Below, piece by piece: positions 1 to 7,866 of a stretch of DNA of 18,396 bases (its first letter is position 1; the number at the start of each line of letters is the position of its first letter). Both the position numbers and the translations under genes were made by a program. The stretch lies in assembly GCA_014879855.1 (NCBI GenBank), contig JACSRH010000280.1:1-18396 (forward strand), given 5' to 3'. The notes under the pieces were generated by a model, which saw nothing but the letters and a program-made list of their open reading frames with translations, was not told the DNA's origin and did not search any database. Source of the DNA: Caldilineaceae bacterium. GTDB lineage: Bacteria; Chloroflexota; Anaerolineae; Caldilineales; Caldilineaceae.

Positions 1-673
1 CTTCCTTTGCCATCTTCTCTACCAGCTCCTGACCGCCGCTGTACTCCAGCAGAATATCCTGCGTGGTGCTGTCGAGATCGGAGCCGGTCACTTTGCGGTA
101 AATGAGGTTGCGCAGAGCCACCACGGGCCTGCCAATGGTGTTCGACAGGAGTAGCATCAAAAGCCAGCTCAGGCCGACGCAGACGGCGGCCTGAATAAAG
201 CCGACCTGAAAAGCATATTCCACCGCGGTGGTCATGATCAATAGCTGCCACACGCTCAGTACTTTGCCGATGGCAGGGCCAAGGTATGGGATCAGGATCA
301 GAAAGCCAAAGACCAGCGGCGCGGTGCTCATCCCGACAAGAAAGACGATGTACACTTCGCTCGCTAACGTTACGTCGAACAACTGCTAGGCGATCAGCGC
401 AACCGCAATGCCCCAGATCGCATAGGTGATCAGAAAGACGACGCCGTTGATCAACAGGCTGAAAACAAAGCGTCCGCGGCGCACGCGATTGACGAACAGA
501 ATCACGCTCTGGCCCAGCAGCGTGGAGACGCCCGCCAAAAAGACAATCCCGCGGATGATGTTTGCGCCGGCGGGATGGTTGACGAGCGTTGCGTAGATCG
601 TAGGGTCGAGCCGCAGCGTCTGACCAATCGCCTGCAAGACCAGCACAAAGTATTCCAGCACTGCATCAAACAT
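1..673 (-). pseudogene. Yip1-like multi-pass membrane protein, partial, interrupted by an in-frame TAG
   Basis: The gene starts at ATG 673, preceded by an AAAGAG ribosome-binding site, and runs off the left edge. It encodes 95 residues up to a TAG at 388-386. The same frame then stays open for 128 more codons to base 1, and the protein character does not change. Hydrophobic stretches lie on both sides (LLINGVVFLITYAIWGIAVA before; VFGFLILIPYLGPAIGKVLS after), followed by a polar tail beginning RKVTGSDLDS. The opening (LD..Y..L...P) resembles the C-terminal part of the preceding gene, so both look Yip1-like and may be paralogous. The start lies 11 bases after that gene's stop, so the two are probably cotranscribed. 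One CAG-to-TAG change would explain the interruption; a sequencing error or tolerated readthrough are alternatives. The continuation has no strong start of its own (TTG 382, GTG 352, ATG 328). Confidence 0.6.
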
Positions 674-684
674 AGGCAACTCTT

Positions 685-2046
685 TCAGTTAAAAGAAGCC
701 AGTTGCGCAAGCACAGCGTCAACGCTAAAGACAGCGCCGCTGATCATCATCTGCAAGAGCACCGGCGCCAGCACAGCCAAAACCCACCCCAGTACAGGCA
801 GAATAACGCCGCGCCAGCCGCGCGCGTTGTGTGCGGCGGCAGCACCCATCCAGATGGCAAGCAACCCGATCCAGGCGGCGACGGGCGCAGCCACTGGCGC
901 CAAGATGGGGATCAGCCCCATCGTCCGAATCAGCAAGGTGACATTTGCAAAGCCAAGCCCACGCAGGGTGCGCGTGTACGATCCCTTGTCGGCGATCAGC
1001 CGCCCTGCCAGATGGATGCCAAGGGTGTAAACAAACCAGAGAGCGATGCTTGCCACGATCATCAGCACGGTCAGCAGCGGCCCCGTCTGGCGCAGCGCCA
1101 CTGTCTGCACCCCCAGCAGCCCCAGGCTCAGCAGCAGCGCTGGCCCAGTCATGCGCGGGTCGGCGACCACCGTCTGGTAGGCTGAGCGATCCAGGAGCAG
1201 GGCGCGGCCGGCCAGCGGCAGCCAGGTATGAAGATCCTTCACACCCGCCCAAAGGTTGCGCGGCGACCAGGCTTCCGCCCCTGGCTCCGCCGCAGGCAGA
1301 CGCAGCTCCGGCTGGGCGCCAACCGGTTGCTCACGTCGGCTGTTCAGAATGTGAAAGACATCGATGGCGCTGCGCGTCGGCGGCACGGCCAGGTCCGGCG
1401 GGTGAAAGAGAAACGCGTCGGTCTGCTCGCCGCCCAGCCCACCGTGATTGCCGATCAGTTCCTCCAGCGCGGCCACGCTGCCATCGGGATAGAGCGTGCT
1501 GATCACCATCAAGTCACCCGCATGGGGAAAATCCATGACACGGCGCACTTGCCACGCACGCGTCTCCACCGCGGCGTGCCCGTAGGCGTGGGGATCCGCC
1601 GGCGCGTACGGGAGCACGCGACGGCGGGCTAACCGCTCGATCAGACTCTGGTAGATGGAGCCATCCTGGTTGACTTCCAGAAAACCGGCCAGAATGGTGT
1701 TGATGGCGGCAAAGACAAACCCGCCTGCCAGCGCGCCCAGCCAGCCGTTCACTTCAAAAATGGGCAGGAAGTGCGCGGTGAGGAGCAGTGCCAGCGCGTT
1801 GACCAAGAAACCAAGCACAAAGACCGCCACAAACCCCAACGGCCGCGCCACCAGCAGCACAATGGGACGAATTGTCAGATTTACGACGCTCAACACAAAG
1901 GCGGCGGCAAAGGCATCGCGCAAGATCAACCATGGCGTTGGCTCTATAAAGGCGATGCCGGGGAAGATCGCCGCCGTGAGCAGCAGCGAGATGCCGTCGA
2001 CGAACCACAGCACCAGAAAACCTACGATTACTTTGGTTGTTTGCAT
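685..2046 (-). CDS. Holin-like / phosphodiesterase-tail / Yip1-like membrane fusion protein
   Basis: This is a 453-residue membrane protein. Residues 1-122 hold four hydrophobic segments in the pattern of the phage holin superfamily IV type (PF04020-like), with an NLTIRP motif near 56-61. This family is common as a chromosomal membrane protein and need not mean a prophage. Residues about 160-240 are soluble and contain SVAALEELIGNHGGLGG (190-206). I recall similar text from the C-terminal end of phosphodiesterase-like domains attached to holin-like N-termini in Chloroflexota. The catalytic metal-binding part of such a domain is absent. Residues about 285-450 form five or so further membrane segments resembling Yip1 (LDRSAYQTVV, then a GLIPILAPVAAP stretch). 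ATG 2046 has only a weak upstream GGAAAG. The function is unknown; envelope or membrane organisation is a guess. Confidence 0.75.
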   Translation of the reverse strand: MQTTKVIVGFLVLWFVDGISLLLTAAIFPGIAFIEPTPWLILRDAFAAAFVLSVVNLTIRPIVLLVARPLGFVAVFVLGFLVNALALLLTAHFLPIFEVNGWLGALAGGFVFAAINTILAGFLEVNQDGSIYQSLIERLARRRVLPYAPADPHAYGHAAVETRAWQVRRVMDFPHAGDLMVISTLYPDGSVAALEELIGNHGGLGGEQTDAFLFHPPDLAVPPTRSAIDVFHILNSRREQPVGAQPELRLPAAEPGAEAWSPRNLWAGVKDLHTWLPLAGRALLLDRSAYQTVVADPRMTGPALLLSLGLLGVQTVALRQTGPLLTVLMIVASIALWFVYTLGIHLAGRLIADKGSYTRTLRGLGFANVTLLIRTMGLIPILAPVAAPVAAWIGLLAIWMGAAAAHNARGWRGVILPVLGWVLAVLAPVLLQMMISGAVFSVDAVLAQLASFN

Positions 2047-2150
2047 GGTGGCATAGACTGCTTTCCAGGCATCCAGCGGTGCAAATCGCTGCGTGTAATT
2101 TTTAGGTGAGGTAGTGTTCGCCGCGCAAAGGGGCTACAAACAGTTGACAT

Positions 2151-2179
2151 TTTATATCACACGCGCCCCAGGCCTCCAA
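2151..2179 (-). promoter_or_regulatory. Possible promoter for the holin/Yip1 gene pair
   Basis: Read on the minus strand, TTGGAG (2179-2174) lies 17 bases before TATAAA (2156-2151), about 105 bases upstream of the start at 2046. The -10 matches the sigma70 consensus at five of six positions, but the -35 at only three. It lies in the 163-base gap after the ABC permease, so it could let the two membrane genes be transcribed separately. No convincing terminator was seen between the two units. Confidence 0.3.
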
Positions 2180-2209
2180 TCGCAGAGCTTAGCGCCGCTT
2201 GACTCCCGT

Positions 2210-3025
2210 TTATGCCAGATCGCGGTGGCCAAAGATGACCACAGCCGCAACGCTCCCGCCTACCAGCCAGACCAACAGGACGAGCAGCCCGGATGGATCG
2301 ACCTGGCCGGTGGCGACGATTTCCTGCGGGAAGTAGTGATGCCACGGGTTGATCCACGCCAGCGGCGAGGCGGCGACGAGCGGGATCACGTCGAGCACGA
2401 AGGCCAGGATCGTCCACGCCGCGCCCACGGCGTTGCTGAGTGAGGTGCGGCTGAAGCCGCTGGCGATCAGGAACGCGCCGCCGCCCAGCGCGGCAAAGAG
2501 CAGCCACGCCACCCCCGCGGCCAGCAGATAGTTGGCCAGCGGCAGCTCGTAGGGCAGCGTCTGCACGCCGATCCACAGCCCCAGCCACGCGGCCAGCGCG
2601 ATCACGCCGGCGCCCAGCACCATCTCCAGCACCTTGCCCAGCACAAAGCTCCCGCGCTGAATCGGCCGGCTCAGCACCAGGTAGATCGAACCGCGCTCGA
2701 TCTCGGCGGTCAGGCCGTCGGTGGCGCGGCCCACGACAAAGGCCGCGCCCAGGCCGATGAAGAGCGGGTGAATCCACGTGAAGGCGAGATAATCCTGCGC
2801 GCCAAAGCCGGCCTGCAAGTTGGGCGCCAGCTTGAGCAGCGCGCGCAGCCCGTCGGGAAAGGTGCGCACAACGCTCGTCACCGCGTCCGTGCCGCCGATG
2901 GCCGGAAAGCTGACCGCCACCAGCCAGTGAAACGCGCCCGCAGAGAGCGCAAACCAGAAGAGCGACAAGCGTTTGCGGCGCAGCGTGCTCCAGAAGATCA
3001 GCCCAGCATCGCCCAGGCTACGCAT
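2210..3025 (-). CDS. ABC-2 type transporter permease
   Basis: A 271-residue integral membrane protein, the channel half of an ABC exporter. I chose ATG 3025 because it overlaps the stop of the ATPase gene by eight bases (ATGCGTAG), a usual sign of translational coupling; the longer upstream open frame is antisense-like noise inside the ATPase. The order of hydrophobic segments (about 23-41, 82-100, 131-155, 163-190, 200-222, 245-265) and the cytoplasmic motif GSIYLVLSRPIQRGSFVLGK (112-131) fit the ABC-2 family, where a conserved E..G...L..P..R...L.GK block contacts the ATPase. Such permeases export drugs, lipids, polysaccharides or antibiotics; the substrate cannot be told from sequence. It ends at TAA 2210. 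Confidence 0.88.
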   Translation of the reverse strand: MRSLGDAGLIFWSTLRRKRLSLFWFALSAGAFHWLVAVSFPAIGGTDAVTSVVRTFPDGLRALLKLAPNLQAGFGAQDYLAFTWIHPLFIGLGAAFVVGRATDGLTAEIERGSIYLVLSRPIQRGSFVLGKVLEMVLGAGVIALAAWLGLWIGVQTLPYELPLANYLLAAGVAWLLFAALGGGAFLIASGFSRTSLSNAVGAAWTILAFVLDVIPLVAASPLAWINPWHHYFPQEIVATGQVDPSGLLVLLVWLVGGSVAAVVIFGHRDLA

Positions 3026-3950
3026 GGTGCGCCTCCGGCCGGTAGTACTGCAGAAAGACATCCTCCAGCGACGGCGGCTCGATGGCGACATCGGCGACGG
3101 GCAGGCTGGCAAGCAGGCGCAGCACCGCGGGCAGGTCGCCGGTGAGAAAGTGCCAGCGCTCCTCCGTGCGGGTGAGGCCGCTGATGGCTGGCAGTGCGGC
3201 GAGCGCTGCTTCATGTGCGGATGGGTCGCCGCTGAACTGCACGGTGACGCGGCGCTGCATGTGGCTGCGCAGCTCGGCGATGCGATCCACCGCCACCAGC
3301 CGTCCGCCGCGGATCAGCGCCACGCGGTCGCACAGCGCCTCCACCTCGCTGAGCACGTGCGAGGAGAAGAAGATCGTGGCGCCGCGGCCGTGTAGATCGC
3401 GCAGCAGGGTGAAGAGCGCACGCTTGGCCAGCGGGTCCAGCCCCTCGGTCGGCTCGTCGAGGATAAGCAGGTCGGGCCGGTGCTGCATGCCCTGGACGAG
3501 GTTGATCTTCTGCCGCGTGCCGCGCGAGAGACGCCCCATCGGCCGGCGCAGATCGGGCGCGCGCAGCTCCAGCGCGTCGAGCAGCCGGTCGCGGTCGAGG
3601 GGCGGGCGGCGCTGCACGCGCGCGAGGTCGTCGAGCAGCCAGAGGCCGGTGGCGGCGGGGTCCAGCCCGGCGACGTCGGGGACAAAACCAAGCTGGCGGC
3701 GCGCGGCCAGCGCCGCCGCCGGATCCGCCATGTCATGGCCGAGCAGCTTCACCGCGCCAGCGCTGGGGCGCAGAAAGCCGAGCAGCAGGCGGATCGTCGT
3801 GGTCTTGCCCGCGCCGTTCGGGCCGAGGAAGCCCAGCACCTCGCCGGCAGGCACGGTGAGGCTCAGGTCGCTCACCGCGGCAAACGCGCCGTAGCGCTTG
3901 GTGACGTCTGTCAGGGTGATGGCAGCGGGCGTCGGTGAATCAGACAGCAT
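3018..3950 (-). CDS. ABC transporter ATP-binding protein
   Basis: A 310-residue ATPase that should power the overlapping permease by binding and hydrolysing ATP on the inner face of the membrane. It shows Walker A GPNGAGKT (43-50), a signature motif read as LSRGT (141-145; usual form LSGGQ), Walker B LLILDEPTEGLDP (161-173) and the switch histidine in SSHVLSEVEA (H198). The C-terminal extension ends with PPSLEDVFLQYY (292-303), typical of exporter ATPases of the CcmA/NatA/DrrA kind. ATG 3950 is preferred because the fold begins right after it, whereas the frame upstream (to 4070) runs through a repeat array and has no domain character. No strong ribosome-binding site is visible. Confidence 0.92.
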   Translation of the reverse strand: MLSDSPTPAAITLTDVTKRYGAFAAVSDLSLTVPAGEVLGFLGPNGAGKTTTIRLLLGFLRPSAGAVKLLGHDMADPAAALAARRQLGFVPDVAGLDPAATGLWLLDDLARVQRRPPLDRDRLLDALELRAPDLRRPMGRLSRGTRQKINLVQGMQHRPDLLILDEPTEGLDPLAKRALFTLLRDLHGRGATIFFSSHVLSEVEALCDRVALIRGGRLVAVDRIAELRSHMQRRVTVQFSGDPSAHEAALAALPAISGLTRTEERWHFLTGDLPAVLRLLASLPVADVAIEPPSLEDVFLQYYRPEAHHA

Positions 3951-3982
3951 GGGTGAGAAAGGAAAGTAAGAAAAAATAGAAC

Positions 3983-4063
3983 GCGGATGACGCGGATTGG
4001 GCGGATGCTTGCGGATTAAAATCAGCGAAAATCCGCCTAATCCGTCTAATCCGTCTAATCCGC
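3983..4063. repeat. Inverted array of 9-bp repeats between UbiB-like and ABC genes
   Basis: Four GCGGAT motifs start at 3983, 3992, 4001 and 4011. After a 14-base AT-rich spacer (4017-4030), four ATCCG motifs start at 4031, 4040, 4049 and 4058. The spacing within each arm is 9 bases (once 10), and the arms are near reverse complements, so the transcript could fold into a long imperfect hairpin. It fills the gap after the UbiB-like stop and before the ABC ATPase start. It may be a dispersed repeat, an attenuator or terminator, or a binding array. Confidence 0.75.
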
Positions 4064-4076
4064 GTGCCATGCTTAC

Positions 4077-6524
4077 TCACAGTTCACCCCGATCCAGCCA
4101 GCGCCAGATCACGCGCAGCACGAGGGCAGCCGCCATCAGGGCTGCGCCGAGAAAAATAATGTAGGCAACCGTGTGCAGCGTCTCGTTGCCATCGCCACCC
4201 GCGCTGACGGCCACGCCGGAGCCAATGACCAGACCGACCAGCAGCAGCGCCAGGACAAGACGCTGAACGTTGGTGGAAATTGTGCGATCAAGCTCCTTGA
4301 TCTGATGGTTGAGGTCGCTGGCGTCGATGTGCAGCGTGAGCCGGCCGCGCATGAACTGCTGGATCCAGCCCGCCGCCGCGTCTTCCAGGCTGGGAATCTG
4401 GCGCACCAGCTCCTTGGTCGAACGGATCGCCTGGCGCTTGAGCGATTCGATCACTTTGTCGGCGTCGAACGACTGGATCAGCAACTGGCGCGACTCAGTG
4501 AAGGCGACCTCCACCAGCGGCAGTTCCGGCGCCAGCGTGCTGACCACCTCCTCCGCCTGCACCATGGCCTTGAGCGCGATGGTGAGGTCCGGGTCGAGGC
4601 GCAGGCCATTGTTCGCCAGTGCGCTCATCACGACATTCATGGCGCCGCCCATGCTGATGCCGCCGCCCGACAGGCTGGTGTAGCGCTGGAGCAGCCGGTC
4701 GATCTGGTCGAGAAACTTCTTCTCGTCAACCGCACGCGCCGCGGTCGTCAGCCGCAGGACGACGCGGCCGATCTCCATGCCATCCTTCTGTTCCAGCGAC
4801 CAGATCAGGTCGGCCAGGGCCAGCCGTTGATCGCTGGAAAGCTGGCCCATCATGCCCAGGTCGAGGAAGATGATCTGGCCGCTCGCGGTGTCCACCAGCA
4901 CGTTGCCAGGGTGCGGGTCGCCGTGGAAGAAGCCGTCGAAGAGCACCTGCTTCATCATGGCGCGCATAAAGACGCGGGCGAGTTCAGCGCGATCCAGGCC
5001 GGCCGCATCGAGCGCGGCGATGTCGGTGATCTTGACGCCTTTGACAAATTCCTGGGTCATCAGGCGCCGGGTGGAGAGTTTATTGTAGATGGCCGGCACA
5101 TGAATCTGGGGGAAGACGGCCATGTTCTGCGCGAGCAGACGGCCGTTGTAGGCTTCGTTGGTGTAATCCAGCTCCAGCAAAATATTGTCGGCGTACTCGT
5201 TCATGATGCCGTTGAGGTCGGATTGGGCGGCCCAGGCGAAGCGCCGCTCCAGAATGCGCGTCAGGTCGCGCAGCACGTTGAGGTCGGCGCGCACGGTGAC
5301 GTTGATGTCGGGGCGCTGCACCTTGACGACCACCGCGGCGCCGCGGTGGGTGACGGCGCGATGCACCTGCGCGGTCGACGCGGCGGCAAAGGGGACCGGC
5401 TCGAAGTGGGCGTAGACCTGCTCTGGCGGCGCGCCCAGCTCCTCCTGGATAATGCGCGCCGCTTCTGCATAGGGAAAGGGTTCGACCGCACTCTGCAGCT
5501 TGGTCAGCGACTGCCGCCAGTCATCCGGCAGCTTCTCGGCGCGGCTGGAGATGACCTGACCCAGCTTGACAAAGGTCGGCCCCATCTGTTGCAGCATGAT
5601 GCGCACCGTCTCCGGCGTGTTTTCGTCGATCACCGGCTGCTTGCGCCGGTAGATGAAGCGCTGAAAAGCCTGGCGCACGCCGCCGAAGGGGGAGTTGTCG
5701 GTGGCAATATCGCGTATGTAGCGTGAGATAAGATCGAGCAACTGCGCGACGCGCAGGTTCTCCACAAAAACATTGCGCTGGCCGAGCGGCAGACTGCCCA
5801 GGAAACGCCAGTAGTTGCGGCTCTCCTGCGGCGCATCCTTGAGCGGGCTGTCGATGCCGGTGATCGATTCCAGCACGATCATCCAGAAGGCGAGCACGAC
5901 GCCGGCGAGGGTGACGTTCAGCCACCAAGGCTCGTCGATGGTAATGGTAGGCTGGTCGCTGAAGAGGCCGGCGCCAATCGCGCCAAAGATCACGAAGAGG
6001 GCGATGTTGATCACAACGATGAACAGGCCAAAGGTCCATAACACGACGCGACCGGAGAGAAACAAGAACACCGGCCAGACGACCGTTCGCACGCCCCAGA
6101 GGATCAGGCCCATGACATAGATGGTGATCAAACTGATGACGAAGAGGGCTACCTGGATGATGCGACTCACATCGTGATAACTGAGCGCCGAGGTTGTGGT
6201 GGCGCCCCCGGTCTCTGTCGAGCGATCAATCACACCAAACAGGGTGCTGCAATCGCCGATCAGGCGCCAGGCGCCGGCGTCGCTGGTGGGCGCCACATTG
6301 TCGACGGGCGCCACCGCTTCCCACGCCCGATCTTGGTAGAGCACATGGTCGCCGGCTGTGTAATACTTGGTTGCCTCCCATCCAGCGCCGCCGCAGACAG
6401 ATACGGTCAGCAGCTCGTCGGACGATTCCTGGTCGAGCAGCGTGAAGCTGACGCCAGGCACGATGAGCAGCGTCAAGCCCAGGCACAACGCCATGACAAG
6501 CGAGCGAACTAGAAAATAGCGCAT
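4077..6524 (-). CDS. UbiB/ABC1-family (AarF/ADCK-like) membrane protein with a carbohydrate-binding-like domain
   Basis: An 815-residue protein in three parts. Residues 3-25 form a signal or membrane segment. Residues about 44-92 resemble a CBM5/12 (ChtBD3-like) sugar-binding module, with W49, Y54, W68 and W86 spaced as in that family and a possible C44-C92 disulfide. Several membrane segments follow (about 123-222). Residues about 300-640 are the ABC1/UbiB atypical kinase fold: KLGQ (320-323), the alanine-rich loop AAASTAQVH (380-388), lysine K401 in VVVKVQ, E451/D453, HGDPHPGN (534-541) and DLG (555-557). Two more membrane segments close the protein (about 755-773 and 784-806). Family members act as ATPases in quinone or lipid pathways; the role here is unknown. 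The start has GAGGGG just upstream. It lies 40 bases after the ferritin-like gene and is probably cotranscribed with it. Confidence 0.85.
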   Translation of the reverse strand: MRYFLVRSLVMALCLGLTLLIVPGVSFTLLDQESSDELLTVSVCGGAGWEATKYYTAGDHVLYQDRAWEAVAPVDNVAPTSDAGAWRLIGDCSTLFGVIDRSTETGGATTTSALSYHDVSRIIQVALFVISLITIYVMGLILWGVRTVVWPVFLFLSGRVVLWTFGLFIVVINIALFVIFGAIGAGLFSDQPTITIDEPWWLNVTLAGVVLAFWMIVLESITGIDSPLKDAPQESRNYWRFLGSLPLGQRNVFVENLRVAQLLDLISRYIRDIATDNSPFGGVRQAFQRFIYRRKQPVIDENTPETVRIMLQQMGPTFVKLGQVISSRAEKLPDDWRQSLTKLQSAVEPFPYAEAARIIQEELGAPPEQVYAHFEPVPFAAASTAQVHRAVTHRGAAVVVKVQRPDINVTVRADLNVLRDLTRILERRFAWAAQSDLNGIMNEYADNILLELDYTNEAYNGRLLAQNMAVFPQIHVPAIYNKLSTRRLMTQEFVKGVKITDIAALDAAGLDRAELARVFMRAMMKQVLFDGFFHGDPHPGNVLVDTASGQIIFLDLGMMGQLSSDQRLALADLIWSLEQKDGMEIGRVVLRLTTAARAVDEKKFLDQIDRLLQRYTSLSGGGISMGGAMNVVMSALANNGLRLDPDLTIALKAMVQAEEVVSTLAPELPLVEVAFTESRQLLIQSFDADKVIESLKRQAIRSTKELVRQIPSLEDAAAGWIQQFMRGRLTLHIDASDLNHQIKELDRTISTNVQRLVLALLLVGLVIGSGVAVSAGGDGNETLHTVAYIIFLGAALMAAALVLRVIWRWLDRGEL

Positions 6525-6564
6525 GAAGGCCCCTCAAGCGGTGTAAATAAGCAGACTGATCCAG

Positions 6565-7839
6565 TTAGCCGGCGCCGATCACATGGCGCAGATCCGGCAG
6601 CGGTGCGGGTGGATGCAGTTGGCGGGTTTGAGTGCGAAAGTCCAATCCCTTTTGCGCCAGCGCTATCAACTCTTGCTGGTCACCGTGGAACCAATCCTTC
6701 AGTTGGCGACGGGCGATCGTGACATGCAGCACTTCGTCAGCCCAGTCGAAATCCTGAAAGGTCGTCATCAGCGGATGGCGAGCGCTGTCGCGACAGAATT
6801 CGTACTCCTCGCGTTTGCCGGGCGGGTATTTCATCAGGGCCGCCTCAATTCCGATCCCCAGCAGCGCGTATAGTTCGAGGGGCGACATTTGGAAGAGATA
6901 GGTCGCCTCGAAGTCGCGCGCGGGCATGAGCGCACGATCCTGGAGGGTGACTTCAGCGGCGGCTTCACCAAAGAGCGAATGGCGCATCTCGTCCCAGAGA
7001 TGGCGTGAAATATCCTCGTAGAAAGCCCACGGCTGGCCCGCGGTTTCGCACAAGACAAAAGCCACGCCTTCGGCAACAGCGTCTTCGCTTAGACGGGTGG
7101 AGATCATCTGGGCAAGACGAGGCGCGATCTGTTGGTTGTCCACATGTTCAAAATCCCAGACCCTGGGGAAAGTATTGTCGCGCCGAAAGGTGCGGGGAAT
7201 GACATAGGGCGTTCGACCGCGCACGCGCAGCAAGTTGCCGGCATGGATCTCGCCTGTGCCATCGACCTGCCCAGCAGCCGTGAGTATGCGCTGAAGATGG
7301 CGCACCCAGCGTGCGGCTTCCTCTTTCTGAGCAGGAGTGTTGATCACAGCCTGGCTGACGGCCGCCAGCAACGCCAATCCCTCTTCTTCTTCTGCAATCA
7401 CACTCTTCAAGATGCGTACGGTGGGATAATCCGCCAAGCCATTGGTTGCGTCCAAATAACTACGGTAGGCTTGCAGCAAGGCTGGTTTGAAAACATCCAC
7501 CAGGCTGGCCAACAATTCTGTGCTGCTGGCCGCGTGCATGGCCTCATCGAAAACAAGCGCCAGGGGTGTGTCCGGCGCGGCGAAGGCTTTCTTGTGTGCA
7601 ACGCGCAACTCGGTCACACGCGTCTTGAGTTGGCCCGCATGTTGACAATCTTCATATTGCAACCGCGCCAGCAGCGCTTTGACATCGCGCGCCGGCGTGC
7701 TGACCAAGTGGGCCGCCTGCAGGAACATCAGCCGTTCCTCCGCATAAGCCAGGTGATGGAGCCGGGCCGCACACGCCTGCACACTCAAGCCGGGTTGCTT
7801 GGCGTTATGCAATCCAGCGTACTGATAGCCTGCTGACAT
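6565..7839 (-). CDS. Ferritin-like protein with repeated E-x-x-H motifs
   Basis: A 424-residue, mostly helical soluble protein that I cannot place in a named family. Candidate metal ligands include E34/E35, EDCQH (63-67), the glutamate run 150-153, DEMRH (E284, H287) and DEVLH (E369, H372). Repeated Glu-x-x-His pairs on long helices are the hallmark of ferritin-like di-iron proteins, and the two halves could be two such bundles. A metal-dependent oxygenase, oxidase or storage role is possible but unproven. ATG 7839 has AAGGAG nine bases upstream. It lies 27 bases after the sugar kinase gene and 40 before the UbiB-like gene, so the three are probably one transcript. UbiB relatives often sit near oxygen-dependent metabolism, which fits loosely. 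Confidence 0.6.
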   Translation of the reverse strand: MSAGYQYAGLHNAKQPGLSVQACAARLHHLAYAEERLMFLQAAHLVSTPARDVKALLARLQYEDCQHAGQLKTRVTELRVAHKKAFAAPDTPLALVFDEAMHAASSTELLASLVDVFKPALLQAYRSYLDATNGLADYPTVRILKSVIAEEEEGLALLAAVSQAVINTPAQKEEAARWVRHLQRILTAAGQVDGTGEIHAGNLLRVRGRTPYVIPRTFRRDNTFPRVWDFEHVDNQQIAPRLAQMISTRLSEDAVAEGVAFVLCETAGQPWAFYEDISRHLWDEMRHSLFGEAAAEVTLQDRALMPARDFEATYLFQMSPLELYALLGIGIEAALMKYPPGKREEYEFCRDSARHPLMTTFQDFDWADEVLHVTIARRQLKDWFHGDQQELIALAQKGLDFRTQTRQLHPPAPLPDLRHVIGAG

Positions 7840-7866
7840 TGAAGTTTGCTCCTTTCGTTGAAACGT

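Noticed and set aside
380..388. Programmed readthrough of the viral type at TAG CAG TTG
   Set aside because: It is near the plant-virus CAR-YYA context but differs at the last base, and that signal is not known to act in bacteria. Mutation or sequencing error is simpler.
685..2046. Prophage remnant suggested by the holin-like domain
   Set aside because: No lysin, integrase or structural genes are nearby, and this holin-type family is widespread as an ordinary chromosomal membrane protein.
2143..2160. Plus-strand TTGACA promoter
   Set aside because: No -10 box occurs at suitable spacing and no plus-strand gene follows.
4173..5726. Long 517-codon plus-strand open frame
   Set aside because: It lies wholly antisense to the UbiB-like gene, whose motifs are clear. 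Its His/Asp/Gln/Arg-rich composition is typical of the complement of GC-rich coding DNA.
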